Below, in pieces: positions 23,448-31,007 of a DNA stretch of 64,000 nt. Location: positions 1 to 64,000 of the IMG/VR virus record IMGVR_UViG_3300034062_004592. One strand, 5' to 3'. The notes beneath the pieces are model-generated. The model was given only the letters and a program-made list of their open reading frames with translations, had not been told where the DNA came from and searched no databases. A program made the position numbers and the translations under genes. Each line of letters begins with the position of its first letter. Position 1 is the stretch's first letter. The stretch is from a virus.

Positions 23448-23644
23448 CTAAAGACAAATCACCAATCAACTTCGACAAGACAATTGCTGGCTTTAACATA
23501 ACTGAGCACGGCGTTAAGTCTTATACCAAGTCAATTAAACTTGGTCCGTTCCAGGTTACACTTAACGCTCGTGGCTCTGGTGTCAGAGGATCTATCAGTA
23601 TCCCTGGCACAGGCATAAGCAAACGAGGTATCAAACTGTTCTAA
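23444..23644 (+). CDS. DUF4236-like beta-hairpin protein
   Basis: 66 aa. The segment YTKSIKLGPFQVTLNARGSG followed by SISIPGTGIS matches the repeated hydrophobic pattern of DUF4236 (usually R-KSIKLG-G-R-N-S then GIPGTGLSY). DUF4236 function is unknown. Here it is a minimal single-domain version. Confidence 0.5.
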   Translation: MTKDKSPINFDKTIAGFNITEHGVKSYTKSIKLGPFQVTLNARGSGVRGSISIPGTGISKRGIKLF

Positions 23645-23646
23645 TA

Positions 23647-23681
23647 GCTGGGCATCACCACTACGGTGTGTAAGTCCCAGC
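23647..23681 (+). other. Two-tier intergenic hairpin
   Basis: GCTGGG/CCCAGC outer stem and CACC/GGTG inner stem. A second CCCAGC follows at 23687-23692, offering an alternative partner for GCTGGG. Confidence 0.6.
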
Positions 23682-23704
23682 ATTCACCCAGCTTTCAACT
23701 CAAC

Positions 23705-23878
23705 ATGGATTCACTCACACTATTTGATCGCATCAATCTTGCAAAGTGTGCACAGTTGCGGGCAGAAGCTCGCCTTTGTGACAACGACGGATTCCTTGCG
23801 GAGTATACCACTGCACGCATGTGGACTAAGTACCGGTGTTACATCACCAAAACACATTCATTCGTGGAGCCTGACTGA
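23705..23878 (+). CDS. Small early protein, unknown
   Basis: 57 aa from ATG 23705, which follows TTCAACTCAAC. Begins MDSLTLFDRINLAKCAQLRA; helical with several Cys/Tyr. TGATG coupling with the next gene. Function unknown. Confidence 0.55.
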   Translation: MDSLTLFDRINLAKCAQLRAEARLCDNDGFLAEYTTARMWTKYRCYITKTHSFVEPD

Positions 23879-24126
23879 TGTCTGTTCTTGCAATCGAATC
23901 AACTATCATCGATGATGACTATGTCACAGTTGAAGCAATTGTTGATGACATGCGTTGCATTTATGCAGCGACTTACTCAAACCCTGCTGAGTATGCTCCG
24001 GCACTTTGCCGAGCTAGTTTCTTCTTGGGTGATGACACCATCCCTACTGATGAAGATGGCTTCTGCCGTTATCTTGACGCATGCCAGCTTGAGTGGGAAC
24101 CCATTGATCTAGGTAACGACGAATGA
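23878..24126 (+). CDS. Small acidic protein, unknown
   Basis: 82 aa, acidic (begins MSVLAIESTIIDDDYVTVEA), alpha/beta with four Cys-containing segments. Coupled on both sides by 4-5 nt overlaps. Not recognised. Confidence 0.55.
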   Translation: MSVLAIESTIIDDDYVTVEAIVDDMRCIYAATYSNPAEYAPALCRASFFLGDDTIPTDEDGFCRYLDACQLEWEPIDLGNDE

Positions 24127-24296
24127 TTGGATTCTCCATCGAATTTAAACGCTGGTATATTACAGTGCGTGGTCCCATGGGCAGGGTATATCTCTGCGCT
24201 GGGTTTGCCAAACGCCTGCCAGTGTTTGTGTCACCGCAACAATCAATTGCATTTGATGACGACATCAATAATGATGAAGGCCATAGTGTGAAGTAA
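24123..24296 (+). CDS. Small early protein, unknown
   Basis: 57 aa starting with the ATGA overlap at 24123 (begins MIGFSIEFKRWYITVRGPMG). Beta-rich N-terminus and acidic C-terminus. Function unknown. Confidence 0.55.
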   Translation: MIGFSIEFKRWYITVRGPMGRVYLCAGFAKRLPVFVSPQQSIAFDDDINNDEGHSVK

Positions 24297-24300
24297 CACT

Positions 24301-24329
24301 ACGTCCTGAGCATGACGTTAAACTGCTCA
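24301..24329 (+). promoter_or_regulatory. Pseudoknot element (UAAAC class), copy 2
   Basis: Stem 1 ACGTC/GACGT around CTGAGCAT; loop TGAGCA is perfectly complementary to TGCTCA after the TAAAC spacer (6 bp). It ends 28 nt before the PcfJ-like start at 24358. Best-formed copy of the set. Confidence 0.75.
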
Positions 24330-24357
24330 TCACTACGAACTCAACCCTGAACTTACC

Positions 24358-26094
24358 ATGGAATTTCGTCTTCCGACCAATCTTCAGAACGAACTTATCC
24401 CTTACGATCCAACGCTCAAGAAGTTGGCACGTACTGAAAAGCAAACCAACACAACTACTAAGAAATCTAAATACCCACTTGGCAATCCACCACAGTTGAT
24501 GCCATTGGATATTGTAAGAGAATCACTACAGCAAGAAGCAATTGATGTTATCAATGCATCAGCTGCTCCTGATAGGCACCACGAATTCAAGTTGCCTGTC
24601 GGTAACATTCCCAATGTAGAGTACGTTGTCCATGCAGTAATGTACCACTACGAAGGCGTATGGGTAGCAGCATGGCTGCCACCTAAAGGCAAGGAGAATG
24701 ACTATGTATACGGCTACACTTACTGCTTCAAGGACACAGCCGCCACTCGTAAGATGCTGGATTACCAGGTTAAAAATCACCTGGAACAATACACCATATC
24801 AGAAATTGGTCGCTCTACTTATTACCACAAGACTGAATTGGTTACCAAGCAAGACATCATTGATGGTAATGATAAAGCCCACTGGATGTATAACACCAAC
24901 AGCTGGAGCGCAAAGGGTAGAAACATTTCAGCAATGTTAGGACTCTTTAGGGATGCACTTAAGAAAACAATTCCAACCTGGTCAGACGGTCGTGGAATAT
25001 TTGATCGCATCAAAACTTCTCGTAACCTATACAACTTGCTTAGTGAAGATCGTGACTTAGATCGTAACTACTGGATCAAATACGAAAAAGATTTTGAGCA
25101 AACTAAAAAACAATGGTCTGCATCAGTTGCATCTTTGTTCCACATAATTGATTACCATGCAAATGTCCCTCACTATAATCCGTTTGCTCCATTTGTGCGC
25201 GTTCGTCACATCCTTGATAAACCATTCTTCCGCAAGTGGATCCAAGATAAATGTAATGAGATCAATACAAAGTACCAAGATGAATCAGTAGACACTATGG
25301 CTACAATCCGCAGGCCTTGGTTGTTAATCAAAGAGTTTGTTAAAGGTATTGCTTATGTCCATTCAATCTGGGGTGATGCAGTTCCACTGGATTACTACCA
25401 ATCAAACATCGATAACTTGATGGGCATTGAAGTCTGGGGCACTGTACCAACAATTGTTGTTCCGTGGCTAACTGAACATATGCCAGTTGCTTCATTCTTC
25501 CAAATGCGTAGTAAATACTACTTGGAACAGAAGGCTGCTCCACAACGTAGTTATGACTATGAAGAAAAACTTGGTATGTCTAAGTACCGATTCCGTGAAT
25601 GGGAAGATACATGCAGCATGCTTAATCAAATCCTCAGTAACGACAAAACAATTGATCCACCTAAGCGTTGGCGCATCACTGAATTCCATGACCATGTGCA
25701 AGCAGAAGCATGGAAAATTCAGAATCCCAATCACAAACTTCCACAAGATCTATTCCCTGCACCAATCAAGGTGCAGCACGCTGATCAGAACTGGTCATTC
25801 TTCCAGCCATTTGACACCCATCAACTGGCACAGTGGGGCCAGGCCGTACGTAACTGCGTAGGTAACGCCAGCAGTTATGCCGAAGGTGTACGCAAGAAAC
25901 AACACTTCATTGTGTTGTGTATGGTCGATGGTGCACCACGCTTTACCATCCAACTTGAAGTCAACATGGGACTCATGAGTGTCAAACAGATTGTTGGGAT
26001 GCACAACTCCAGGCTGACGGAGGCAGATCGTGATCTGTATTCGGCAGCTTTCCGTCAGGCCTTGCAATCCCGCGAGGAACAGCTTAAGATCTGA
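24358..26094 (+). CDS. PcfJ-like protein
   Basis: 578 aa. The last ~130 residues match the PcfJ domain: GQAVRNCVGNASSYAEGVRK, then PRFTIQLEV and QIVGMHNSRL (pattern of an essential HCVG/NCVG and a Q-G-HN). PcfJ proteins are found on plasmids and phages; molecular function unknown. The ~440-residue N-terminal region is helical with Trp-rich blocks. Translated behind pseudoknot copy 2. Codon use is AT-richer than in flanking cassettes. Confidence 0.65.
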   Translation: MEFRLPTNLQNELIPYDPTLKKLARTEKQTNTTTKKSKYPLGNPPQLMPLDIVRESLQQEAIDVINASAAPDRHHEFKLPVGNIPNVEYVVHAVMYHYEGVWVAAWLPPKGKENDYVYGYTYCFKDTAATRKMLDYQVKNHLEQYTISEIGRSTYYHKTELVTKQDIIDGNDKAHWMYNTNSWSAKGRNISAMLGLFRDALKKTIPTWSDGRGIFDRIKTSRNLYNLLSEDRDLDRNYWIKYEKDFEQTKKQWSASVASLFHIIDYHANVPHYNPFAPFVRVRHILDKPFFRKWIQDKCNEINTKYQDESVDTMATIRRPWLLIKEFVKGIAYVHSIWGDAVPLDYYQSNIDNLMGIEVWGTVPTIVVPWLTEHMPVASFFQMRSKYYLEQKAAPQRSYDYEEKLGMSKYRFREWEDTCSMLNQILSNDKTIDPPKRWRITEFHDHVQAEAWKIQNPNHKLPQDLFPAPIKVQHADQNWSFFQPFDTHQLAQWGQAVRNCVGNASSYAEGVRKKQHFIVLCMVDGAPRFTIQLEVNMGLMSVKQIVGMHNSRLTEADRDLYSAAFRQALQSREEQLKI

Positions 26095-26110
26095 TTGCTG
26101 AAGCCACAGC

Positions 26111-26147
26111 AGGGCCATCGTATTCTCGTTATAGGTGGCCCTTTCTC
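26111..26147 (+). terminator. Terminator-like hairpin
   Basis: AGGGCCA/TGGCCCT 7-bp stem with an 18-nt loop and TTCTCT tail, directly before the ATG at 26150. Confidence 0.6.
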
Positions 26148-26149
26148 TA

Positions 26150-26377
26150 ATGCCTGATTACACTGACGATCAACTACTTGCCATGGCAATGGCAAATCTT
26201 GGTGAGTACATCCATGACAACTCACCACATTACATTCTGATTGAAGAAGATCCTCGCAATGAGGATGACTACGATACGTGGAGTTATGGCTGTGAGCCAT
26301 TGCCACATGATCACACTTGGCAACACACATCAATTGATGTGAGTGTAAGCCCAAGTGATGGGGACATGGCGGAATAG
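26150..26377 (+). CDS. Small acidic protein ending inside the tRNA gene
   Basis: 75 aa from ATG 26150 (begins MPDYTDDQLLAMAMANLGEY); the upstream GTG at 26135 is less likely because it lies in the terminator stem. Acidic, His-rich centre. Its TAG stop lies in the D-loop of tRNA-Leu, so 18 nt are shared. Function unknown. Confidence 0.5.
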   Translation: MPDYTDDQLLAMAMANLGEYIHDNSPHYILIEEDPRNEDDYDTWSYGCEPLPHDHTWQHTSIDVSVSPSDGDMAE

Positions 26378-26445
26378 GTAGACGCAACGGACTTAAAATC
26401 CGTAGGCCATTGGCTGTGAGAGTTCAAGCCTCTCTGTCCCTACCA
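26360..26445 (+). tRNA. tRNA-Leu (anticodon UAA)
   Basis: 86 nt with encoded CCA. Acceptor GGGGACA/TGTCCCT (one G-U), D arm GCG/CGC, anticodon stem ACGGA/TCCGT with loop CTTAAAA (anticodon TAA), class II variable arm GCC/GGC, T arm GAGAG-TTCAAGC-CTCTC. The long variable arm and UAA anticodon fix the identity as leucine. It likely supplements decoding of UUA/UUG in the AT-richer phage genes. Confidence 0.97.
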
Positions 26446-26467
26446 ACCCATACAACAGCTCAACACC

Positions 26468-26830
26468 ATGTCAATCTTTGCTTGCTTTAAGTACATCATC
26501 CCTGAGTTCCATGCATTCAGTGATGACGACAATCGTTACAACCTTGGTGCAACATGGACTGCACAAGATGGACTCAAGGATTATCACAACCTTGAACTAA
26601 GGTATGTCCATAACTCAGAGCGGCTTGCGCTCCAGGGGGATCCACAGCCTGATGGCTCATGGCGTTACGTGGAAGCCAACGGTTCCGTTCATACCATCTC
26701 ACCTGAACGTGCCAAGCATTTCATGGAGCAGACTCATCAGCATGCCACGATCATGTGTGCCATGCTCGACAAGCTTAAAGAGTCAGGGGTTATGAACGAA
26801 CCACTGGACACCCAAGCCAGCCCAGCTTAA
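26468..26830 (+). CDS. Early protein, unknown
   Basis: 120 aa (begins MSIFACFKYIIPEFHAFSDD), leader CAGCTCAACACC-ATG 22 nt after the tRNA. Mixed alpha/beta with a beta-hairpin (GSWRYVEANGSVHTISPE). No family recognised. Confidence 0.6.
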   Translation: MSIFACFKYIIPEFHAFSDDDNRYNLGATWTAQDGLKDYHNLELRYVHNSERLALQGDPQPDGSWRYVEANGSVHTISPERAKHFMEQTHQHATIMCAMLDKLKESGVMNEPLDTQASPA

Positions 26831-26849
26831 ACTCAGTACCTACTCACTA

Positions 26850-26876
26850 CCCTCCGTTACTAACAGCGGAGGGTTT
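26850..26876 (+). terminator. Terminator-like hairpin
   Basis: CCCTCCG/CGGAGGG perfect stem, 10-nt loop, TTT tail; only 4 nt before the next ATG, so it could also shield or expose that start. Confidence 0.65.
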
Positions 26877-26880
26877 ACTC

Positions 26881-27225
26881 ATGGACACACAACCTTCAAA
26901 TGATTACATTGACCTTGATCTTGTTGACAAGGTGCTTGCATTAGTACCAGAGCAGGCATGGTCTTTAGTATTGACCGCTATTGTTAGCGGCATTGTTGAT
27001 GAGATGCCATCGACTGTGCTCCAGGAATTGACTGGAGATGTGGAGGGGTTTGATCGTGCTGAAGAAATCTTGACTTCGTATTACAATGGCACAGATCAAC
27101 GCAATGCTTTAATCCAAGATGCATTCAAACTTATTGGTACAGAAAATACATTGCATCTTTTGGATGCAATGCAATTAAACAAGTATGTTGAATCTCTTGA
27201 ACTTAACACTGAAACCAATGACTGA
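26881..27225 (+). CDS. Early protein, unknown
   Basis: 114 aa, helical and acidic (begins MDTQPSNDYIDLDLVDKVLA). Ends with Asn-Asp-stop inside the ATGACTGA junction. No family recognised. Confidence 0.55.
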   Translation: MDTQPSNDYIDLDLVDKVLALVPEQAWSLVLTAIVSGIVDEMPSTVLQELTGDVEGFDRAEEILTSYYNGTDQRNALIQDAFKLIGTENTLHLLDAMQLNKYVESLELNTETND

Positions 27226-27412
27226 ACTATCACCACAAGCGCAGGCGGTGTTGGATGCTGCCGACTCCGCATTTGACCAAGCTGGAACAACTCGCCAAGG
27301 CATTGCCGCCGCCCTTCGCAGGGCTGCTGGTTATTTGTTTCCAAACGACACAGCTAAACAGTGCTACGACCGTCTCCTCGCAATCGCCACCGAACTGGAT
27401 GACCAGCAATGA
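27218..27412 (+). CDS. LSPAAQAVLDA-family protein, cassette 2
   Basis: 64 aa from ATG 27218 (ATGACTGA junction). MTELSPQAQAVLDAADSAFD, IAAALRRAAGYLFPND and LLAIATELD are the family blocks; the shortest member, with almost no variable middle. GC-rich. It overlaps the next paralogue by ATGA. Function unknown. Confidence 0.7.
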   Translation: MTELSPQAQAVLDAADSAFDQAGTTRQGIAAALRRAAGYLFPNDTAKQCYDRLLAIATELDDQQ

Positions 27413-27666
27413 CTGAACTATCGCCACAAGCGCAGGCAGTACTAGATGCCTATCGCAGCATTTGGCTAGATGAACCATTGGAGTGTGACGTGGAGTGCCT
27501 CGCCGCCGCCCTGCTGGCTGCTGCGGATCAGGTGGTGCCTGATGAATCTCATCCTGGAGAATCTCAATTTTGGGATGATGAAGCAGAGCAGGAATGGCAA
27601 AACAATCGTCATGTTCGCCTCCAATTCCTCGCCATCGCCGCCGAGCTGGAGGGTGGCAATGACTGA
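27409..27666 (+). CDS. LSPAAQAVLDA-family protein, cassette 3
   Basis: 85 aa. MTELSPQAQAVLDAYRSIWL, AAALLAAADQVVPDESHP and LAIAAELEG blocks, with an acidic variable insert (WDDEAEQEWQNNRH). Ends Asn-Asp-stop in an ATGACTGA junction. Directly behind its closest relative, suggesting tandem cassette gain. Confidence 0.7.
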   Translation: MTELSPQAQAVLDAYRSIWLDEPLECDVECLAAALLAAADQVVPDESHPGESQFWDDEAEQEWQNNRHVRLQFLAIAAELEGGND

Positions 27667-28024
27667 CTTTCGTGCGCTGTGCGCTGAGCTGCTAGCTGAC
27701 TATGACAACTGCCACTACCGTTCCGAGTTGAGTGACCGCGCCCGCGCCGCCCTGGCTCAGCCCGAGCCGCAGGGGCCTAAGTTGGTTTATCGCTACAGCC
27801 CGGTCACTATTGCCGAGTGCGGTGGCCCGTGCGAGCAAGGCCCTCAATACTGCGACTGCGGCGAAATAAAGGGCGAACCTGCGCCCGTCCCGGTGGCGCC
27901 TACGGATGAGGAGCTGTGGGACCTGTACCAACACCTGGGAAGTTACTTTTCTCCTACGGAGTTTGCTCGTACAGTTCTCGCCCGCTGGGGCACACCCACC
28001 AATACTATTAACCAGGAGGACTAA
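27659..28024 (+). CDS. Synechococcus-type cassette protein (ALAQPEPQ family)
   Basis: 121 aa. Begins MTDFRALCAELLADYDNCHY, contains LSDRARAALAQPEPQGP, a Cys-rich middle (CGGPCEQGPQYCDCGE) and PTDEELWDLY...FARTVLARWG. Proteins with this plan are, as I recall, common in Synechococcus and its phages. GC-rich compared with neighbours, which suggests transfer. Four or more Cys could bind metal. Function unknown. Confidence 0.6.
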   Translation: MTDFRALCAELLADYDNCHYRSELSDRARAALAQPEPQGPKLVYRYSPVTIAECGGPCEQGPQYCDCGEIKGEPAPVPVAPTDEELWDLYQHLGSYFSPTEFARTVLARWGTPTNTINQED

Positions 28025-28314
28025 TGGCCATGGAAATCCAAACACTTCGCGGCAACTTTTCTCAATTCAGCAAAGGTTTGTCAATTCGCGTATCAGACGG
28101 AAATGCAACGCTTGATACTTACATTGACCGCAAGGAATTGCGAGCTTTTGCTGCCATGCTTGTTGACATTGCCGATGACGCACTTTCCAAGATTGGAGAA
28201 GAAGCTCAAGATTGCCAATCGAAACTACGCGACTGTCTTGAGGATCTGCAAAGCGGCGATTGGAAAGCTCCCCTTGTCGAGCCGGTGCCTGTAGTGGAAG
28301 GTGCCGATGACTGA
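28024..28314 (+). CDS. Early protein, unknown
   Basis: 96 aa with a rare canonical AGGAGG site and TAATG overlap. Begins MAMEIQTLRGNFSQFSKGLS; helical C-terminus, Pro/Val-rich tail. Function unknown. Confidence 0.6.
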   Translation: MAMEIQTLRGNFSQFSKGLSIRVSDGNATLDTYIDRKELRAFAAMLVDIADDALSKIGEEAQDCQSKLRDCLEDLQSGDWKAPLVEPVPVVEGADD

Positions 28315-28420
28315 CGCCCTGCTCGCCCTCGCCCTGCTGCTCGCCCTCGGCGCAGCGTTTGAACTAAGTGTGAAAGTAATTTTTGTTAAGTTACTACCGC
28401 TGTTGCTTAGGTTGCATTAA
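28307..28420 (+). CDS. Tiny hydrophobic peptide
   Basis: 37 aa from ATG 28307 in an ATGACTGA-type junction; almost entirely Leu/Ala/Val (MTDALLALALLLALGAAFEL start), one TM segment. The TAA overlaps the next ATG. Could be a small membrane peptide or the remnant of a cassette. Confidence 0.45.
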   Translation: MTDALLALALLLALGAAFELSVKVIFVKLLPLLLRLH

Positions 28421-28767
28421 TGAAATGTCGTCAATGTAATAGCAAGAACACACGTGTTACTTGCACTGATCACTTTGATACATTCACCAAGCGTTACTGC
28501 AGATGCCTCGATTGCAATTCAAAGTTTCGAACTGTTGAATACTATGAAGAACGGAAGCCTGGCCCCCCGCCTGGCACACCAAGAACACGTAACATAACGC
28601 GTGGTGAGTCCCATGGTTCTGTAGTATTTCAAGAGAAGGACATCCGCATGATGCGCACTCTCTACCAACAAGGCACAACCTTGGTATCCATCGCAACTAA
28701 ATACGGGACAAGTTCTTCTTACGTGTCACGCATTGTCAACTACAAATCATGGAGCCACATTAAATGA
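28420..28767 (+). CDS. Zinc ribbon plus HTH protein
   Basis: 115 aa. The N-terminal zinc ribbon resembles NrdR (MKCRQCNSKNTRV, then CRCLDCNSKFRTVE) with CxxC knuckles at 3/6 and 29/32. The ATP-cone of NrdR is missing. The C-terminal HTH TLVSIATKYGTSSSYVSRIV resembles that of the protein at 20948. Probably a DNA-binding regulator. Confidence 0.6.
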   Translation: MKCRQCNSKNTRVTCTDHFDTFTKRYCRCLDCNSKFRTVEYYEERKPGPPPGTPRTRNITRGESHGSVVFQEKDIRMMRTLYQQGTTLVSIATKYGTSSSYVSRIVNYKSWSHIK

Positions 28768-29060
28768 CCAGTGCCAAGTATGACTTCAACATTGGTGATC
28801 GCGTAGCCGAGCGTCCCAAGTCACATGGGTTGTTTGCTGTAAGTAAAGAAGCTGAGGAGATTGTTAAACGCAATAGGTCTCAAAGGTATGGCACTATTGT
28901 TGGCTATGATACACAGCTAAACAAAAGTGGTAAGCGCATGAACATGTTGCTTGTGCAATGGGATCACCTCAAGTCCCCAATGAAACATGCAAGGTGTAGG
29001 ATCTGTCCCATTGATCAGCTTGCTACATTGACAAAACAAATCATTGTCCCAGGGGAATGA
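28764..29060 (+). CDS. Early protein, SH3-like, unknown
   Basis: 98 aa (begins MTSAKYDFNIGDRVAERPKS). The GDRV and RYGTIVGYDTQLNKSG...LVQWD pattern resembles a KOW/SH3 barrel. Coupled to thyX by ATGA overlap. Not further identified. Confidence 0.55.
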   Translation: MTSAKYDFNIGDRVAERPKSHGLFAVSKEAEEIVKRNRSQRYGTIVGYDTQLNKSGKRMNMLLVQWDHLKSPMKHARCRICPIDQLATLTKQIIVPGE

Positions 29061-29713
29061 CCATGAACGCATCACTTGTTTGGGTCACGCCTCAAGCCGA
29101 AAAGTTGATCACACGCATGGCTCGGGTGTCAGCTCCAAAGAACCAAGACAATATGGATACAGCTCCTAAATTATTGCGGTACTTATTAAAACATAAACAC
29201 TACTCTCCGTACGAAATGGCTAACATGTGTGTTGAAATCAACACAACACGTGCAATATCTGCACAGATTATTCGCCATCGTTCGTTTAGCTTTCAAGAAT
29301 TCAGTCAGCGCTACGCAGATATCAATGAGCTTGGCTCAGCTGTTATCCCACACCTGCGCCGTCAAGACCACAGCAACAGACAAAACAGTATCGACGACTT
29401 GACATCAGAAGATGTTGCCAACTTCTATCGGCGCATCAGTCAACTCTTTGAGGATACTGAGCATCTCTATCGTGAGATGGTAAGTCATGGCATTGCCAAA
29501 GAGTGCGCCAGGAACATCTTGCCGATGGGTACGCAGACTAAGATCTACATGAACGGTTCGCTCCGTTCGTGGATACATTACCTGCAGCTAAGAACTTCCA
29601 ATGGAACCCAAGTAGAACATAAACAAATCGCAGAAGAAATCAAACAAATCTTCTGTGCACAATTCCCAGTCATTGGAGAAGCTGTGTTCTCAGGAGATCC
29701 AGGGATTGCCTGA
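29057..29713 (+). CDS. thyX: Flavin-dependent thymidylate synthase ThyX
   Basis: 218 aa. The ThyX signature RHRSFSFQEFSQRY (residues 73-86) is intact and the C-terminal region contains the expected NGSLRSWIHYLQLR. It makes dTMP from dUMP with methylene-tetrahydrofolate, FAD and NADPH, supplying thymidine for phage DNA. Start at the ATGA overlap (29057); ATG 29063 is an alternative. Followed by a terminator. Confidence 0.95.
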   Translation: MTMNASLVWVTPQAEKLITRMARVSAPKNQDNMDTAPKLLRYLLKHKHYSPYEMANMCVEINTTRAISAQIIRHRSFSFQEFSQRYADINELGSAVIPHLRRQDHSNRQNSIDDLTSEDVANFYRRISQLFEDTEHLYREMVSHGIAKECARNILPMGTQTKIYMNGSLRSWIHYLQLRTSNGTQVEHKQIAEEIKQIFCAQFPVIGEAVFSGDPGIA

Positions 29714-29738
29714 GGATTCTTTTAGTCAGCCCGTTGAA

Positions 29739-29858
29739 TCAGACAACAACTTCAGCAGGTTGTTTTTTTAATTCCTTAATGGCACGCTTGGACTCTACAT
29801 CCTTGCGTGTTTGTTTTTTCTTTTGGTTTGCCAGGTACACAAGCAGTGCTTGATCCAT
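29739..29858 (-). CDS. Possible 39-aa antisense peptide
   Basis: A minus-strand reading from ATG 29858 gives MDQALLVYLANQKKKQTRKD and ends EVVV. Charged and helical like real small phage proteins, but it has no clear Shine-Dalgarno and overlaps the thyX terminator. Weak call. Confidence 0.3.
   Translation of the reverse strand: MDQALLVYLANQKKKQTRKDVESKRAIKELKKQPAEVVV
29745..29769 (+). terminator. Terminator after thyX
   Basis: AACAAC/GTTGTT stem, 8-nt loop and a run of Ts (29763-29769), about 30 nt after the thyX stop. Weak stem but good T tract. Confidence 0.6.
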
Positions 29859-29928
29859 TATTCTGTATCTGTTGTTACTGAAGTTTACTCCAATTGACGT
29901 ACACCATGTCGTTCACTGTGTAACACAA

Positions 29929-30165
29929 ATGACACCAAACGAATACCAACGCAACGCACGTTTTAATTATTTGGCAAAGCATGATCACTTTGCTAAACCA
30001 GATGACTTTATTGAAGTAACCGAATGGTACAACGGTGAAGGCTTTGATGTACAACTCAGCACCAACGCTGGTGAACAACGTATGTCATTTAGCTGGGGTG
30101 AATACCAAGCATTGAAAGCAACCCTTGGTGACTGGGCTGAAAACAATCTGGAGAATGAAGAATGA
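29929..30165 (+). CDS. Small acidic protein, unknown
   Basis: 78 aa from ATG 29929 (begins MTPNEYQRNARFNYLAKHDH). Upstream in-frame extension is possible but starts in the non-coding gap. Ends acidic (NNLENEE), ATGA overlap with the next gene. Not recognised. Confidence 0.55.
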   Translation: MTPNEYQRNARFNYLAKHDHFAKPDDFIEVTEWYNGEGFDVQLSTNAGEQRMSFSWGEYQALKATLGDWAENNLENEE

Positions 30166-30485
30166 CTAATCAACACCCTATCACCCTACCGCCGGAGTTG
30201 GTAGAGCAGTGGTATTCTAATTCACCACTAGACCGAGGCTTAACTGTTGCCACCCAAGCCGCACAATGGGGAGCCGACCAAGAACTGGAGGCGTGTTGTG
30301 AGTGGCTTAATGGCGGATCAAAAATTGATTACGACACTGCTGCGTTACTCCGCGCCGCCCGCCGCCCCAAGCCGCCGAGCTTGAAGGAGCAGGCGCTTGG
30401 CATCCTCGATGTGGCTCACCACGATGTTTTAGAAGATGATCAAATAGCAACTATCCGCCGCGCACTGGAGTCGATCAATGATTGA
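30162..30485 (+). CDS. GADQELEA-family cassette protein 1
   Basis: 107 aa. MTNQHPITLPPELVEQWYSN start, GADQELEACCEWL centre, LLRAARRPKPPSLKEQALG and IRRALESIND end. A relative lies at 30640. I recall this plan from Synechococcus and cyanophage genomes. GC-rich 3' half. Function unknown. Confidence 0.65.
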   Translation: MTNQHPITLPPELVEQWYSNSPLDRGLTVATQAAQWGADQELEACCEWLNGGSKIDYDTAALLRAARRPKPPSLKEQALGILDVAHHDVLEDDQIATIRRALESIND

Positions 30486-30639
30486 CATCAACAGCTATGG
30501 CGGACAAATCGGGCGCATTATGTGGCAGAACACTTGGAACGAGCTATGGGGATACACTGGTTTCTGGGACAAGAATCCAGGAAAGAAAGGTCGATTTATT
30601 CTTTGGTGTATTCGACCGCGCACTGGAGGCGCTACCTGA
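30478..30639 (+). CDS. Small Trp-rich protein with frameshifted cassette tail
   Basis: 53 aa from ATG 30478. The first ~43 residues (MIDINSYGGQIGRIMWQNTW ...) look native. The last ~10 codons lie in a 30-bp repeat that encodes IRRALEALPE in the next gene but is read here in another frame because of one extra base. It looks like a recombination junction. Confidence 0.55.
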   Translation: MIDINSYGGQIGRIMWQNTWNELWGYTGFWDKNPGKKGRFILWCIRPRTGGAT

Positions 30640-30645
30640 ATGACT
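30616..30645 (+). repeat. 30-bp direct repeat, copy 1
   Basis: Perfect repeat of 30978-31007, 362 bp apart. The copies flank the 30640 cassette gene, and each ends at an ATGACT start. Confidence 0.85.
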
Positions 30646-31005
30646 AAACAAATCAACGGTGACAAGTTGTTTGTCATTGATCCACACCCTGCTATTCCAC
30701 CTGCTGATCAACTAAAGAAGTGGGAAGACAAATGGTTTGACGAAGAAGAACATGCTGATGTTCTGTTGATCCAAGCGTTTCAAGCAGGCGCCGACCAGGA
30801 GCTGGAGGCGTGCGTCGGATGGCTTGACCGAAATGGTTACTTCGATTCTGCGCATGAACTCCGCGCCGCCCGCCGCCCCAAACCGTCGAGCTTGAAAAAG
30901 CAAGCGTTAGTTGATCTTTATGATATCTACACCAGCCAGCCCTTCCCTGTGGGAGATAATCGCTTTAACTGTATCCGCCGCGCACTGGAGGCGCTACCTG
31001 AATGA
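30640..31005 (+). CDS. GADQELEA-family cassette protein 2
   Basis: 121 aa. N-terminus MTKQINGDKLFVIDPHPAIP, core GADQELEACVGWLDRNGYFD, ELRAARRPKPSSLKKQALVD and a CIRRALEALPE end. Paralogue of 30162 with a different N-terminal region. Flanked by 30-bp direct repeats. Function unknown. Confidence 0.65.
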   Translation: MTKQINGDKLFVIDPHPAIPPADQLKKWEDKWFDEEEHADVLLIQAFQAGADQELEACVGWLDRNGYFDSAHELRAARRPKPSSLKKQALVDLYDIYTSQPFPVGDNRFNCIRRALEALPE

Positions 31006-31007
31006 CT
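30978..31007 (+). repeat. 30-bp direct repeat, copy 2
   Basis: Second copy; encodes RRALEALPE in the 30640 gene and the ATG of the 31002 gene. Confidence 0.85.
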
